From Bradyrhizobium rifense (GTDB lineage Bacteria > Pseudomonadota > Alphaproteobacteria > Rhizobiales > Xanthobacteraceae): DNA of 64,000 bases. Shown here one piece after another: positions 7,432-16,706 of this stretch. Below the pieces are notes generated by a model, which saw only the letters and a list, made by a program, of their open reading frames with translations, made no database searches and had not been told where the DNA came from. Every line of letters begins with the position of its first letter. Within the stretch, counting starts at the first letter, position 1. The translations under genes and the position numbers were made by a program. The stretch spans positions 36,636-100,635 of the forward strand of contig NZ_VSSS01000058.1 in the NCBI RefSeq assembly GCF_008123425.1. The letters run 5' to 3'.

Positions 7432-8646
7432 ATGACAAGATCATCAAAAGCAACAAGTCTCGAAATCCTCGCCTGCGACGCCGGCTGGAGAAACTACCAC
7501 TTCGTCAAGGTGACGACGGAAGACGGCATCGTCGGCTGGAGCGAATTCGATGAGGGCTTTGGCTCGCCCGGCGTGGGCGCCGCGATCCAGCGCCTCTCGG
7601 CCCGCGTCATCGGGCAGAACGTCTTCCAGCATGAGCGCATCCATGCCGAACTGTTCGCTGCCACTCGTCCCGCCGCCGGCGGCGTGGTGGCGCAAGCGCT
7701 CGGCGCGATCGAGAATGCGCTGCTCGATGCCAAAGCGAAATGCCTCGGCGTGCCGTGCTACGAGCTTCTCGGCGGCAAGATCCGCGACCGTGTCCGGGTG
7801 TACTGGTCGCATTGCGCGACGTGGCGGATCAATCATCCGTCCTGGTACAAGCCGCCGATCGAAAACCTCGACGGCGTCAAGGCGATGGGGCGCGAGGTGC
7901 GCGAGAAGAAGTTCACCGCGCTCAAGACCAACATCTTCTCCTATGACGACGGCAAACCGACCGGCTGGCGGCCCGGCTTCGGCTCGCCCTTTGCGCCCGA
8001 GATCAATGTTGACCGCAAGACCCTGCGCGACCTGCGCATGCATTTGGAAGCGATCCGCGACGGCGCGGGTCCCGACGTCGACATCCTGCTCGACTGCAAC
8101 TTCAACGCCAAGACCGAAGGCTATTTGAAGATCCTGCGCACGATCGCCGACCTCGACATGTTCTGGATCGAGATCGACAGCTTCAACCCGCAAGCCCTCG
8201 GCTATATCCGCAGGCAGAGTCCGCATCCGATCTCGTCCTGCGAGACGCTATTGGGCCTGCGCGAATTCCTGCCCTATTTCCACGAGCAGGCAATGGACGT
8301 GGCGATCATCGACACACCCTGGAACGGCGTGTGGCAATCGATGAAAATCGCCTCGGCCGCGGAAGCCTTTGAGGTCAACGTCGCGCCACATAATTTCTAC
8401 GGCCATCTCTGCTCGATGATGAACGCGCATTTTTGTGCCGCGGTGCCGAACCTGCGCATCATGGAGATCGACATCGACCGTCTGGCGTGGGACCGCGAGC
8501 TGTTCACGCATGAGCCGGAGATCCAGAACGGCCATCTCGTCATTCCGGATCGCCCCGGCTGGGGCACTGAGCCAAACGAGGAGGCCCTTCGCGCGCATCC
8601 ACCGAAGACGACCGGCGGTCTCCTCAACTACGGCCGCAAGGGCTGA
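7432..8646 (+). CDS. Mandelate racemase/muconate lactonizing family enzyme, 404 aa
   Basis: An enolase-superfamily protein. The N-terminal capping domain covers about residues 1-125 and the TIM barrel the rest. The three metal ligands are visible: Asp221 (LLDCN), Glu247 (WIEID) and Glu271 (SSCE). A catalytic Lys sits at 165 (ALKTN) and a His at 320 (VAPHN). These enzymes abstract a proton next to a carboxylate and typically dehydrate sugar acids or racemise substrates. The exact substrate is not predictable here. GGGAG precedes the ATG. It stands alone, so no pathway context helps. Confidence 0.8.
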   Translation: MTRSSKATSLEILACDAGWRNYHFVKVTTEDGIVGWSEFDEGFGSPGVGAAIQRLSARVIGQNVFQHERIHAELFAATRPAAGGVVAQALGAIENALLDAKAKCLGVPCYELLGGKIRDRVRVYWSHCATWRINHPSWYKPPIENLDGVKAMGREVREKKFTALKTNIFSYDDGKPTGWRPGFGSPFAPEINVDRKTLRDLRMHLEAIRDGAGPDVDILLDCNFNAKTEGYLKILRTIADLDMFWIEIDSFNPQALGYIRRQSPHPISSCETLLGLREFLPYFHEQAMDVAIIDTPWNGVWQSMKIASAAEAFEVNVAPHNFYGHLCSMMNAHFCAAVPNLRIMEIDIDRLAWDRELFTHEPEIQNGHLVIPDRPGWGTEPNEEALRAHPPKTTGGLLNYGRKG

Positions 8647-8648
8647 AA

Positions 8649-8948
8649 TTACGGCGTCACGGGATTGACGGTCGGGGACGTCTTGGGCCCCGGCCGCTCC
8701 GGCTCAACTGCCGACCTTGGTTCGGTGGGAAGCACCTTGGCGCCCGCTGCGTTGGCGGCTTCGCCCGTGGTCGCGTACATCGCGACATGAGCTGGCTGGG
8801 TCTTGGCACGATTCCAGGGGCCGTGATCAACGATCAACATCGCAGCAATGGTCACGCCGGCCACGATCAGAGCGATCACGCCGGGATGGCGAAGCGCGGA
8901 GGACATGGAGTTTGCGAAGCGGTCAGTTGTCATCGAAAGACCCATCAT
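8649..8948 (-). CDS. Single-pass membrane protein, 99 aa
   Basis: A single transmembrane helix at about residues 23-41 (GVIALIVAGVTIAAMLIV) is followed by a proline- and threonine-rich tail (LPTEPRSAVEPERPGPKTSP) probably exposed in the periplasm. GAGAGG lies upstream of the ATG; a third Met (MTTDRF) is another possible start. Its stop is 2 bp from the stop of the convergent racemase-family gene. Function unknown. Confidence 0.6.
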   Translation of the reverse strand: MMGLSMTTDRFANSMSSALRHPGVIALIVAGVTIAAMLIVDHGPWNRAKTQPAHVAMYATTGEAANAAGAKVLPTEPRSAVEPERPGPKTSPTVNPVTP

Positions 8949-9047
8949 TTTTCCTCTCGCAGGTTAATTCAAATGCGGCCCACGAGTTCCGCGCCAGACT
9001 TAAGCAAGTTCCGAGCCAATGCCCGGAACTCGACCATGTCGCTTCGT

Positions 9048-9587
9048 TCACTTTACGTCGGGGCGCGCGTCACCGACGAACTTGTCGCGGTTCGGCATTT
9101 TGATCGCCGCGAGCGATTTGGCATCGAGCGTCGCATCCGCTCCCACCAGCCCATTCAGACTCAAGACATAAGCGGACAGCGCGTAGACATCTTCATCGCT
9201 CAGCGACTGAGGCGCGTTCTGCGGCATCGCGCGGCGAATGTAGTCGAACAACGTTGGCGCATAAGGCCAGAAGCTTCCGACAGTGCGGATCGGTTTGGCG
9301 GTCCCGATCGTGCCTTGCCCGCCGACGAGGCGATCGCCTAATCCGCCCTCGCCGTTGTCGCCGTGACATGACGCACATTGCTGAGCGAAAACCTCGCGTC
9401 CGTGACTGACCGAACCGCTTCCCTTCGGCAGATTGCTGCCATCGCGCCCGACATCGATATTCCAGCCCGCGATCTCGGCCGCCGTCGCCGGCCGCCCGAT
9501 GCCATAAGGACTTTGTGCCCGCGCGGTGCTCGCTGGAGCGCAGAGCAAGATTGCGAAGGCGACGCCGCAGATTTCACGCCAGCGCAT
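9048..9587 (-). CDS. Periplasmic cytochrome c of the sulfite dehydrogenase, 179 aa
   Basis: A signal peptide (about 1-24, ending STARAQ) leads a monohaem cytochrome c. The haem motif is CASCH at about residues 71-75, and a Met ligand is likely in RAMPQNAP near residue 124. It is the electron acceptor partner of the molybdenum enzyme encoded immediately upstream. Its ATG lies 14 nt inside the end of that gene, so the two are translationally coupled. The size fits a SorB/SoxD-like monohaem subunit rather than the longer dihaem SoxD of classic Sox systems. Confidence 0.8.
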   Translation of the reverse strand: MRWREICGVAFAILLCAPASTARAQSPYGIGRPATAAEIAGWNIDVGRDGSNLPKGSGSVSHGREVFAQQCASCHGDNGEGGLGDRLVGGQGTIGTAKPIRTVGSFWPYAPTLFDYIRRAMPQNAPQSLSDEDVYALSAYVLSLNGLVGADATLDAKSLAAIKMPNRDKFVGDARPDVK

Positions 9588-10845
9588 TGGTCACCTCTCC
9601 GTCGGCCGCGATGCGCCAGGGCCAGATCGCATTGTTATGGTAGAAATAATTCTCGCCGCGTACCGCGAGCAGCTCGGCGAGCGTCGGCTGCACGTAGCCT
9701 GTTTCGTCGATTGCGCGGCTCTGGATCACTGCGGGCTTGCCGTCCCACTGCCAGGGCAGGCGGAAGCGCGTGAGGGCACGGGTCAGCACCGGCTCCTGCA
9801 ATTGCGCATCCTGCCAGCTCTTACCATCATCGACGGACACCTCGACCCGTTTGATCTTGCCATGTCCACTCCAGGCGATGCCGGTGATTTCGTGGAAGCC
9901 GGGTGCGCTGAGACGCTGGGTGCCCGATGGACGCGTGATGATCGACTTCGCTTCCATGTAGAAGGAAAACTCGCGTGCGGTACCGTCGGGAAGCAGGTCG
10001 GTGTATTTCGAGGTCTCCTCGCGCGAATAAGCGGGCTCTGCCGTCACATGCAGGCGCCGCAGCCACTTCACATTCATATTGCCTTCGAACCCCGGCAGGA
10101 GCAGCCGCAGCGGATAGCCCTGCTGCGGTCGCAACCGCTCGCCGTTCTGGCTGTAGACGAGCATGGCATCCTCGAGGCATTTCTCGATGGGGATGCTTCG
10201 GGTCAGCGCGGCAGCGTCGGCGCCTTCGGCGATCACCCATTTGGCTTCCGGCTTCAGCCCAGCCTCCTGAAGCACCAGCTTCAGGCTGACGCCGGTCCAT
10301 TCGGCGCAGCTCAGCAGGCCGACGAGGTCTGACGCAGTCTTGCCATAGGGCTTGGTGTAACCGGGATTGCCGGAGCATTCGAGAAAGTGGATGCGCGATT
10401 CCGACGGGAAGCGCCGTAGATCATCTACAGTGAAGATCAGGGGACGCTCGACGAGGCCGTGCAGCATCAACCGGTGCTGTGCCGGGTCGATGGTGGGAAC
10501 ACCGCCGTGATGACGCTCGTAGAATAGCCCGTTCGGCGTGATGATGCCGTCGAGCTCCTGCAACGGCGTCCGGCCGGACGCGGAGATGTACTGTTTGAGG
10601 TTCTTCGAGATGTTTTTGACGACGCCCTTCTCGAACGGCGACGGCGCTCCGTAGGGCTGGCTCCCCATCGGATCGCCCGGCGCCTTCATCCAATCGGGGA
10701 CGTTAGGCGGAAGGTTTTCGGTCTCCGCGGCGGCTGATGCACCGGCTCCCAGGACAACGCCGCCTGCCACGGCGCCGCTCCCTTTCAGGAAGCCGCGACG
10801 TGTTGTCGTTGCGGATTTGTCGCTTGTGTCGATCGTGCTGCTCAT
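9574..10845 (-). CDS. soxC: SoxC-type molybdenum sulfite/sulfane dehydrogenase, 423 aa
   Basis: A Tat-exported molybdenum-cofactor enzyme of the sulfite oxidase family. The N-terminus carries the twin-arginine motif TRRGFLKGSG. The central molybdopterin domain has the cysteine ligand in HFLECSGNPG, and a C-terminal dimerisation domain contains HEITGIAWSGHG. SoxC proteins oxidise sulfite or protein-bound sulfane sulfur in the periplasm and pass electrons to a cytochrome c, encoded next (9048-9587, overlapping by 14 nt). ATG at 10845 with GAGGG is preferred over the frame start at 10914. No other sox genes (soxAX, soxYZ, soxB) are present, so simple sulfite oxidation is the likelier role. Confidence 0.85.
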   Translation of the reverse strand: MSSTIDTSDKSATTTRRGFLKGSGAVAGGVVLGAGASAAAETENLPPNVPDWMKAPGDPMGSQPYGAPSPFEKGVVKNISKNLKQYISASGRTPLQELDGIITPNGLFYERHHGGVPTIDPAQHRLMLHGLVERPLIFTVDDLRRFPSESRIHFLECSGNPGYTKPYGKTASDLVGLLSCAEWTGVSLKLVLQEAGLKPEAKWVIAEGADAAALTRSIPIEKCLEDAMLVYSQNGERLRPQQGYPLRLLLPGFEGNMNVKWLRRLHVTAEPAYSREETSKYTDLLPDGTAREFSFYMEAKSIITRPSGTQRLSAPGFHEITGIAWSGHGKIKRVEVSVDDGKSWQDAQLQEPVLTRALTRFRLPWQWDGKPAVIQSRAIDETGYVQPTLAELLAVRGENYFYHNNAIWPWRIAADGEVTNALA

Positions 10846-11005
10846 AGCGGACCCTCGGATGAAGCTCGGCCCGCATGAAACCTTCCGCGAGGCACATTTG
10901 CAATTCGCGTGCATTTCAAAAGCAGGCGATTTCGATCAGGACTGACCTAAATCCGGCGGTAGCCGCAGCAGTTCCATTCTTTGCGATGCACAAACGGCTC
11001 GCGTG

Positions 11006-11983
11006 TCACTCACCCGGCGCGATCGCATTGCTGGGTGTCGGCCGATCTGCGATCTGCTGGCCGAACAGGCTGCCGATCAGTTCGACCGCGGTACGTGCCG
11101 TGCGGCCGCGCTCGTCCAGGAACGGATTCAGCTCAACAATGTCGACCGATCCCACCACGCCGGAATCGTGCAGCAACTCCATGATCAGATGCGCCTCGCG
11201 ATAGGTCGCCCCTCCCGGCACCGTGGTACCGACGCCCGGCGCGACGCTAGGGTCGAGAAAATCGACATCGAAGCTGACATGCAGCACGCCGTTGCTCACC
11301 TTGACGCGTTCGATGACACGCCGGATCAGCACCGCGACGCCGAACTCGTCGATCTGGCGCATGTCGACAACCCTGATCCGGCGTGTGCGCATCAGCTCCT
11401 TTTCGAGCTTGTCGATTGAACGCGCCCCGAACAGGTCGAGCCTGTCCGGATCAATCGAGGTGCGCGGATCATCGCCCAGGAGGCCATCGAGGCCGGCCTC
11501 GCCGCACAGGAACGCCGCCGACATGCCATGCATATTGGCTGTGATCGTCGTCTCCGGCGTATTGTAGTCGGCATGGGCGTCGAGCCAGAGCACGAACAGC
11601 TCGCGTCCACGCTCCTGCCAATGTCGCGCCATCGCAGTGACCGAACCCATTGACAGCGTGTGATCGCCCCCGAGGAAGATCGGCAGGGCACCGGTTTGCG
11701 CGATCTCATAGCCGCGACGACTGAGCGTGCGCGTCCAGCGCTGGATTTCGCGGTAATGATTGGCTTTCTCCGGCGGCCTGTCGGCGAGATCGCTGACCTC
11801 GGCCACGGAGAGATCGCCGTAGTCGACGACTTCGAAATCCAGGCTTTCGAGCAATGTGGCAAGGCCGGCGGTACGCAGCGCGGCCGGTCCCATCAGGGTA
11901 CCACGCTGTGAGGCCCCCATGTCGATGGGCGCGCCGAGCAATGCTATACGCCGGGCTCGATCCGCAATGGTTCGATCGGTCAC
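11006..11983 (-). CDS. rocF: Arginase, 325 aa
   Basis: Hydrolyses L-arginine to ornithine and urea in the cytosol using two Mn ions. All metal-binding motifs are present: GGDH (His108), LDAHADYN (135-139), SFDVDFLDP (Asp239, Asp241) and the substrate Glu in VELNP (about 284). The length is slightly longer than typical 300-residue arginases, and the TYREAHLIME region fits arginase better than agmatinase. It starts with GTG at 11983 behind AGGAG. It stands alone upstream of the soxC pair. The urea made would feed a nitrogen pool like that of the purine genes later in the window. Confidence 0.9.
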   Translation of the reverse strand: MTDRTIADRARRIALLGAPIDMGASQRGTLMGPAALRTAGLATLLESLDFEVVDYGDLSVAEVSDLADRPPEKANHYREIQRWTRTLSRRGYEIAQTGALPIFLGGDHTLSMGSVTAMARHWQERGRELFVLWLDAHADYNTPETTITANMHGMSAAFLCGEAGLDGLLGDDPRTSIDPDRLDLFGARSIDKLEKELMRTRRIRVVDMRQIDEFGVAVLIRRVIERVKVSNGVLHVSFDVDFLDPSVAPGVGTTVPGGATYREAHLIMELLHDSGVVGSVDIVELNPFLDERGRTARTAVELIGSLFGQQIADRPTPSNAIAPGE

Positions 11984-12099
11984 GGCAATCTCCTGAGATC
12001 AGCAAGGCTGCGCCAGCCTAACAGAGATTCGCACCCGTCGTTTCACGGGGATGGTCGGAACAAATTCCAGAACGCCGAATTGTTTATCCAAGGCCGGCA

Positions 12100-12190
12100 C
12101 CCGCCGTTTCAACACGGCGCCCGTCGCGGATAGCCAAAGGTCTCCGGACCCGCTGTTCAACACTAGCGCTCGCGCGGATAGCCAAAGGTG
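12100..12190. repeat. Tandem imperfect ~42-bp duplication
   Basis: Two adjacent copies (12100-12142 and 12150-12190) share starts CCCGCCGTTTCAACA/CCCGCTGTTCAACA and an identical 17-bp end, CGCGGATAGCCAAAGGT. They lie just upstream of the gene starting at 12229. Function unknown; they may affect its promoter. Confidence 0.7.
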
Positions 12191-12228
12191 CCGGCCTCAT
12201 TCACCTCCTCTGAGCGGAGTTCACGAAC

Positions 12229-12489
12229 TTGAGCACGGAAATTCCGCAGTCCCCCACGCAACCCGACATGGCCGAGCGCGCCATTGACGCCGCAACCGAC
12301 GTCTCCCAGACAATCGGCGAAGTCGTCGGCGGTCTGCGCGCCGGTGTCGATCGGCTGACCTCTGTCATCGACGAAGCCCGAAAGCCGGGTAAACCGCTCT
12401 CGACAGTCGCCGCGATAACACGTGAAGCGCCCTTGGCCAGCCTGTTCGTCGCCTTCCTGTTTGGCGTAGCGGTTGCGCGCCGGCGCTAG
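12229..12489 (+). CDS. Small membrane-anchored protein, 86 aa
   Basis: An amphipathic helical body (ERAIDAATDVSQTIGEVVGGL, with RAGVDRLTSVIDEA) and a C-terminal membrane helix ending in a basic tail (LFVAFLFGVAVARRR). This layout resembles the ElaB/YqjD/DUF883 family of C-terminally anchored, ribosome-associated membrane proteins, though I cannot confirm the family. The start is TTG with GGAG 11-14 nt upstream; ATG at 12268 is the alternative. A tandem duplication fills the upstream region. Confidence 0.6.
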   Translation: MSTEIPQSPTQPDMAERAIDAATDVSQTIGEVVGGLRAGVDRLTSVIDEARKPGKPLSTVAAITREAPLASLFVAFLFGVAVARRR

Positions 12490-12505
12490 AATCAAACCAA
12501 ATCCG

Positions 12506-15250
12506 CTAGGCAGCGCTGACAGTTTCCAGCTCGGCCACCAAAAATTTCTTTTCGAACGCGTCGGCGGGCATCGGACGGCCGAAGAAGTAGCCTTGCCCTT
12601 CCTCGCAGCCCATGCTGACCAGGAAATCCGCCGTAGCGCGATTCTCGATACCTTCGGCAACGACCGTAAGACCGAGCTGCTTGCTGAGGCCGATGGTCGA
12701 GCCGACGATCGCCGCATCGTCGGAATCCGCGAGCAGATCGAGCACGAAGGAGCGGTCGATCTTGAGCCCGTCGAGCGGAAACTTCTTCAGGTAGCTCAGG
12801 CTCGCATAGCCCGTGCCGAAATCGTCGAAGAGGATGCGGACGCCGAGCTGCTGGATCCGCTTGAACATGTCGAGCACCCGGCCCTCGTCGTGCAGCAGGA
12901 TGTCCTCGGTGACTTCGATCTCGAGCAGCGAGGGGGTTAGCCCCGTCGCTCTCAGCAGCTCTGCAACCGAATGCGCGAGATCGCCGGAGTCGAGTTGCGA
13001 CGGCGAGAGGTTGATTGCGACGCGGACAGCGTTGCCCGACAGCTCCCACGCACGCGCCTGCCGGCCGGCGGTGTCCATCACCCAGTTCGCGATCCGCTCG
13101 GACAGCGCCGAGGTGTTGACCACCGGCATGAACTCCCCGGGCGAGACATAGCCGCGCACCGGGTGCCGCCAGCGGATCAGCGCTTCGGCACCAATCAGGC
13201 CGCCGTCGATCAGGCGAACCTGGGGTTGGTAGAACAGCTCGAACTCGCCGCGGTCGGCGGCAAGCGCCAGTTCGCTCTCCAGCGTCAGCCGGTTCTCCAG
13301 CTCCTGCCTGATCGCGCTCTCGAAGATCACATAGCTGCCGCGCCGGGTCGCCTTGGCGCGGCTCAGCGCCAGATGGCCGTTGCTCAGGAGATCATCCGCG
13401 CTCTGTCCACCTTCCGGATAGACGGCGACGCCGATGCTGATCCTGACGCGGTGCTGGCGCGCGCCCGTCACAAGCGGCGCCTCGAATGCGCGCGCAATGC
13501 GCTCAGCGAACGCGGCAATCGGCTCGTCGCTATCAGCGCAATCCAGCACAATCGCAAACTCGTCGCCGCTGAGCCGGGCGACCACCGCCCTGCCATCGAC
13601 CTCGGTCCGCAGGCGTTCGGCAACCGCCCGCAGCACGAGATCGCCGATCGAGTGTCCAAGCATGTCGTTGATTTGCTGAAAGCCGTCGAGCCCCAGTACG
13701 AGCAGCGCGACCTCGGAGGACCGCCGCTGCGCCACGGCGAGCAGGCCGGCAAGCCTCGCATGGAGCGTATTGCGGTTGGCAAGACCTGTCAGCGCATCAT
13801 ACTCGGCGAGATATCTGACGCGTTCCGCCTCGCGCTTGCGTACGGAGATGTCGCGGAGAATCGCGCCGTACTGGAAGCCCTCCGTCCCCTGCCAGCCCGA
13901 GAAACTCGCCTCGACCGGGAAGGTTTCGCCATTCTTGCGCCGGCCCTCGAACTCGACGACCACGGCTCCACCGGGAACCAGCAGCGCCTGGCGCGCAGCG
14001 TCGCGCATGGCGAAGGTTTTCGTGCCCCCTTCTGTCGGTGTCGCGCAAAGCGTTTCGAACGGGCGACCGATCATCTCGGTCGGCATGTAGCCAAAGATCG
14101 CGCTCGCACCGGGATTCCAGACCGTGATCCGGTGATCCTCGTCGGTGCAGACCAGACCATCGCCGAGCGACATCGCGATGCGGTGAAAGCGACTTTCGGC
14201 GATGCGCCCCAGCAGACTGCGGAAATCGATCTCATCCAGCGCGATCGCCGTCAGATAGGCAACGATGGCGATGTGGAGCAACGACGTGTCGATGACGAGC
14301 GGCCACCTTCCCTGTACAAGGACCGCGGTCAGCTCGATGCCGGCTCCGGCTGCGACCAGGATCGCGACGCGGACACCCGGTCCGAAACGGCGCCATGAAT
14401 ACATCATCAGCAGGCAGATCACGCCGAGGCCAGCAATCATGCCGACATTAGACGTCCAGCGCAGCATGCGGTTCTGCAGGACCGATTCTGTCGCCAACGC
14501 CTGGAGGACGGGACCCGCAACGATACGGCCATTTGGAACGCTGAACCGGTCGCCCAGTTCGAGTGCCGTGGCACCGACGATGACCTTCTTGTCCCTCAGC
14601 CTGTCGAGGGTCGCGGCATCGCCTCGCAGCACATCGACATAGGAGACACTCGGGATAGACATCGCACGAATGCTGAAGTCGATCAGGAACGGCGGCCGCC
14701 GATTGGCGTCCTGCCCGGCCAGTACGACGGCCATCGACGGCATCTGCGCATCGCCGAGCTTCTCCGCAACCGGATAGCGGCGAACGAGCCCGTCGGATTC
14801 GACCGCGACATTGACCACGGCCGGCCACGACTGGTTGCTGAACGGCTTCAGGGGGCGATTGATATAAGCCGCACCACCATTTGGTGTCGGCTGCTTGAAG
14901 GACGGCAAAATCGTCGAGCCGCCGACTTCTCGAAGCGCGGTGACGAAGGCTTCGTCGGAGGCCTGATCGGATGGCGTGCTGAAATCGACGTCGAAGGCCA
15001 CCTCCTGCGCACCTGCAGCCTCGAGCCTGTGCAGCAGCTCCGCATGCAGCCTGCGCGGCCAGGGCCACACTCCGATCTGGTCGATCGAGGGCGCGTCGAT
15101 GGCGACCACGACCACGTTACCGCTGGCAGCCCGCGACTCCCATGCGAAGCGCAGGTCGGTGAGCGCGTTGCGAAGCGAGCCGTGCCATCCCGTGGACAGC
15201 ACGACTGCCAGCGCGATCACGACAAGAATATGCGGCCGATAACGTTTCAC
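12506..15250 (-). CDS. CHASE2-PAS-GGDEF-EAL cyclic-di-GMP protein, 914 aa
   Basis: A membrane sensor likely to make and/or degrade cyclic-di-GMP. In order: an N-terminal membrane helix (10-28); a periplasmic CHASE2 domain (about 30-265) with VVVVAIDAPSIDQIG; two or three membrane helices (about 265-345); a PAS domain (about 355-470); GGDEF (about 480-645); and EAL (about 660-905). The cyclase site reads SGDEF instead of GGDEF, often still active. The EAL domain keeps EALIRW, EVTEDIL and FDDFGTGYASL, so phosphodiesterase activity is likely. GTG at 15250 has GGGAGG 6 nt upstream. The adjacent same-strand FecR gene (15312-16577) ends 62 bp before it, suggesting one operon. Confidence 0.88.
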   Translation of the reverse strand: MKRYRPHILVVIALAVVLSTGWHGSLRNALTDLRFAWESRAASGNVVVVAIDAPSIDQIGVWPWPRRLHAELLHRLEAAGAQEVAFDVDFSTPSDQASDEAFVTALREVGGSTILPSFKQPTPNGGAAYINRPLKPFSNQSWPAVVNVAVESDGLVRRYPVAEKLGDAQMPSMAVVLAGQDANRRPPFLIDFSIRAMSIPSVSYVDVLRGDAATLDRLRDKKVIVGATALELGDRFSVPNGRIVAGPVLQALATESVLQNRMLRWTSNVGMIAGLGVICLLMMYSWRRFGPGVRVAILVAAGAGIELTAVLVQGRWPLVIDTSLLHIAIVAYLTAIALDEIDFRSLLGRIAESRFHRIAMSLGDGLVCTDEDHRITVWNPGASAIFGYMPTEMIGRPFETLCATPTEGGTKTFAMRDAARQALLVPGGAVVVEFEGRRKNGETFPVEASFSGWQGTEGFQYGAILRDISVRKREAERVRYLAEYDALTGLANRNTLHARLAGLLAVAQRRSSEVALLVLGLDGFQQINDMLGHSIGDLVLRAVAERLRTEVDGRAVVARLSGDEFAIVLDCADSDEPIAAFAERIARAFEAPLVTGARQHRVRISIGVAVYPEGGQSADDLLSNGHLALSRAKATRRGSYVIFESAIRQELENRLTLESELALAADRGEFELFYQPQVRLIDGGLIGAEALIRWRHPVRGYVSPGEFMPVVNTSALSERIANWVMDTAGRQARAWELSGNAVRVAINLSPSQLDSGDLAHSVAELLRATGLTPSLLEIEVTEDILLHDEGRVLDMFKRIQQLGVRILFDDFGTGYASLSYLKKFPLDGLKIDRSFVLDLLADSDDAAIVGSTIGLSKQLGLTVVAEGIENRATADFLVSMGCEEGQGYFFGRPMPADAFEKKFLVAELETVSAA

Positions 15251-15311
15251 CCGATCCTCCCGCGCACCCGCTGCTTCGGAGGGTGCGCCCCTCATCCCCT
15301 AGGAAATCGCC

Positions 15312-16577
15312 TTAGTGTCGGTGGCCATTTCCATTCCCGTTGCTGCCGTTACCGCCGCCATTTCCGTTGCCGTTACCGTTGTTACCTTTGCCGTTACCGG
15401 TGGCGCCGCTGTTACCGTTCCCGTTATTGCCGTTGTTACCCTTGTCCTTCCCGTTATTTCCTTTTCCGTTGCCGTTATTTGCGTTGTCGTTGGTCCCGTT
15501 ACCCCCGCCGGAATTATCGCCGGTCGCCCCAGCGGTGGCCGCAACGGTCGTCGTCACACTCGATGAGGTCGATGAGGCGCTGGAAGCAGGTGCGCTGCTG
15601 CTCACGGTGACCGCCGTGACGGTGGAGCTATTGGCGCCAGCTGTGGTCGTCGTGCTCGACTTGCTATCGCTCCACACCGTGTCGGTGCTGGCATTCGCAT
15701 TACGCACCCGCCCCGGCGCGACTGCACCGTGGGCAAGACCGTTCGTGACCTTATGGAAGTTCAGCTTGACCTCGCCGAGCGAGCTCGAGATGCGCACCAC
15801 GCCAGATCTTGGCGCGTGAGTCTCGCTTGCCTGGCGCGATTGCGCCGGCGCGCCGGCCGTCCTGGTGCCCTTGTCGATCGCACCAAGCGCATGGATCGCA
15901 TGGCCGTTCGCCGCATTGCGCGGCATCGACAGGCCCGACTTCGGCACAGGAACGCGCTCGATCGTCGAAGCGCGCGGCTTGCCTTGCTCGATCGGATTGA
16001 GCGTACCGGCACCGCTCAGGCTGAGACCGGGCTTGCCGTGCTCGAAGGCGGTAGCCACTTGCCCCGGCATGACTTGCGCGATCTGGCCGGTCTTGAAATC
16101 GGAGACTTCAACCTGGCCGCGGAGCACGCCAACCTTGGTGCTGCCCGCGCCCACGGTGACGCTGAAATGCGTGCCCTTGACCACGGCGGCGAGATACGGC
16201 GTCTCGACCTCGAAATGCTTGACGTTGCGCTTCTCGACCTCGAGCAGGATCGAACCCGCCTGCTGGATGATGGTGGTCGAAAGTCCCTCCTTCTTCTCGG
16301 TCGGCACGCTGACCACCGAGTTGGGAGAGATCAAAATCGTCTCTTCGCCGCGAACGAGCAGCACGCGTCCGTTGCGCCCGGTGCGAATGGTATCGCCCGG
16401 CTTCAGAATCTCCTGCTGATTCAACGACACCTGCTGGGCGCCGTTGGTTGCAAGCCAGACCTCGCCCGACGACTTGCTGACTGACCAGACGCCGTCATCC
16501 GCTGCGGATGCACCGAACGCCGTTCCCAGGATCAGCGCTGCCATCAAGGTGCACCGTATTCCAATTCGAACGAGCAT
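15312..16577 (-). CDS. Secreted FecR-domain protein with Asn/Gly-rich tail, 421 aa
   Basis: A Sec signal peptide (1-25, ending FGASAA) is followed by a FecR domain at about 55-155. Its features are LKPGDTIRTGRNGRVLLV, SPNSVVSVP, and FEVETPYLAAVVKGTHFSV, the last being the FecR core motif. A Ser/Thr/Ala-rich linker covers about residues 290-350. The last 75 residues are low-complexity Asn/Gly/Lys repeats (NGNGKGNNGKDKG type) ending GHRH. FecR domains occur in periplasmic sensors and in exported surface proteins. Here there is no FecI sigma factor or TonB receptor. It is instead paired with CHASE2 and TpsB genes. The tail is encoded by triplet-like repetitive DNA (15320-15520) that may vary in length. 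Confidence 0.85.
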   Translation of the reverse strand: MLVRIGIRCTLMAALILGTAFGASAADDGVWSVSKSSGEVWLATNGAQQVSLNQQEILKPGDTIRTGRNGRVLLVRGEETILISPNSVVSVPTEKKEGLSTTIIQQAGSILLEVEKRNVKHFEVETPYLAAVVKGTHFSVTVGAGSTKVGVLRGQVEVSDFKTGQIAQVMPGQVATAFEHGKPGLSLSGAGTLNPIEQGKPRASTIERVPVPKSGLSMPRNAANGHAIHALGAIDKGTRTAGAPAQSRQASETHAPRSGVVRISSSLGEVKLNFHKVTNGLAHGAVAPGRVRNANASTDTVWSDSKSSTTTTAGANSSTVTAVTVSSSAPASSASSTSSSVTTTVAATAGATGDNSGGGNGTNDNANNGNGKGNNGKDKGNNGNNGNGNSGATGNGKGNNGNGNGNGGGNGSNGNGNGHRH

Positions 16578-16706
16578 GATGACCCTCAGCCTGAGTTACT
16601 GCGAGCCTGATGCGTATCCGAGATCACTCAAGATTGGCTTAGCGGGAACCCGGGAGTCCGGCGGACGCATTAACCAATCGTTGACCATAAAAAACTATGA
16701 AAAATC

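Noticed and set aside
15320..15540. Repeat array in the FecR gene as a CRISPR or mobile element
   Set aside because: The short repeats are in frame and encode the Asn/Gly-rich tail; no constant spacer length.
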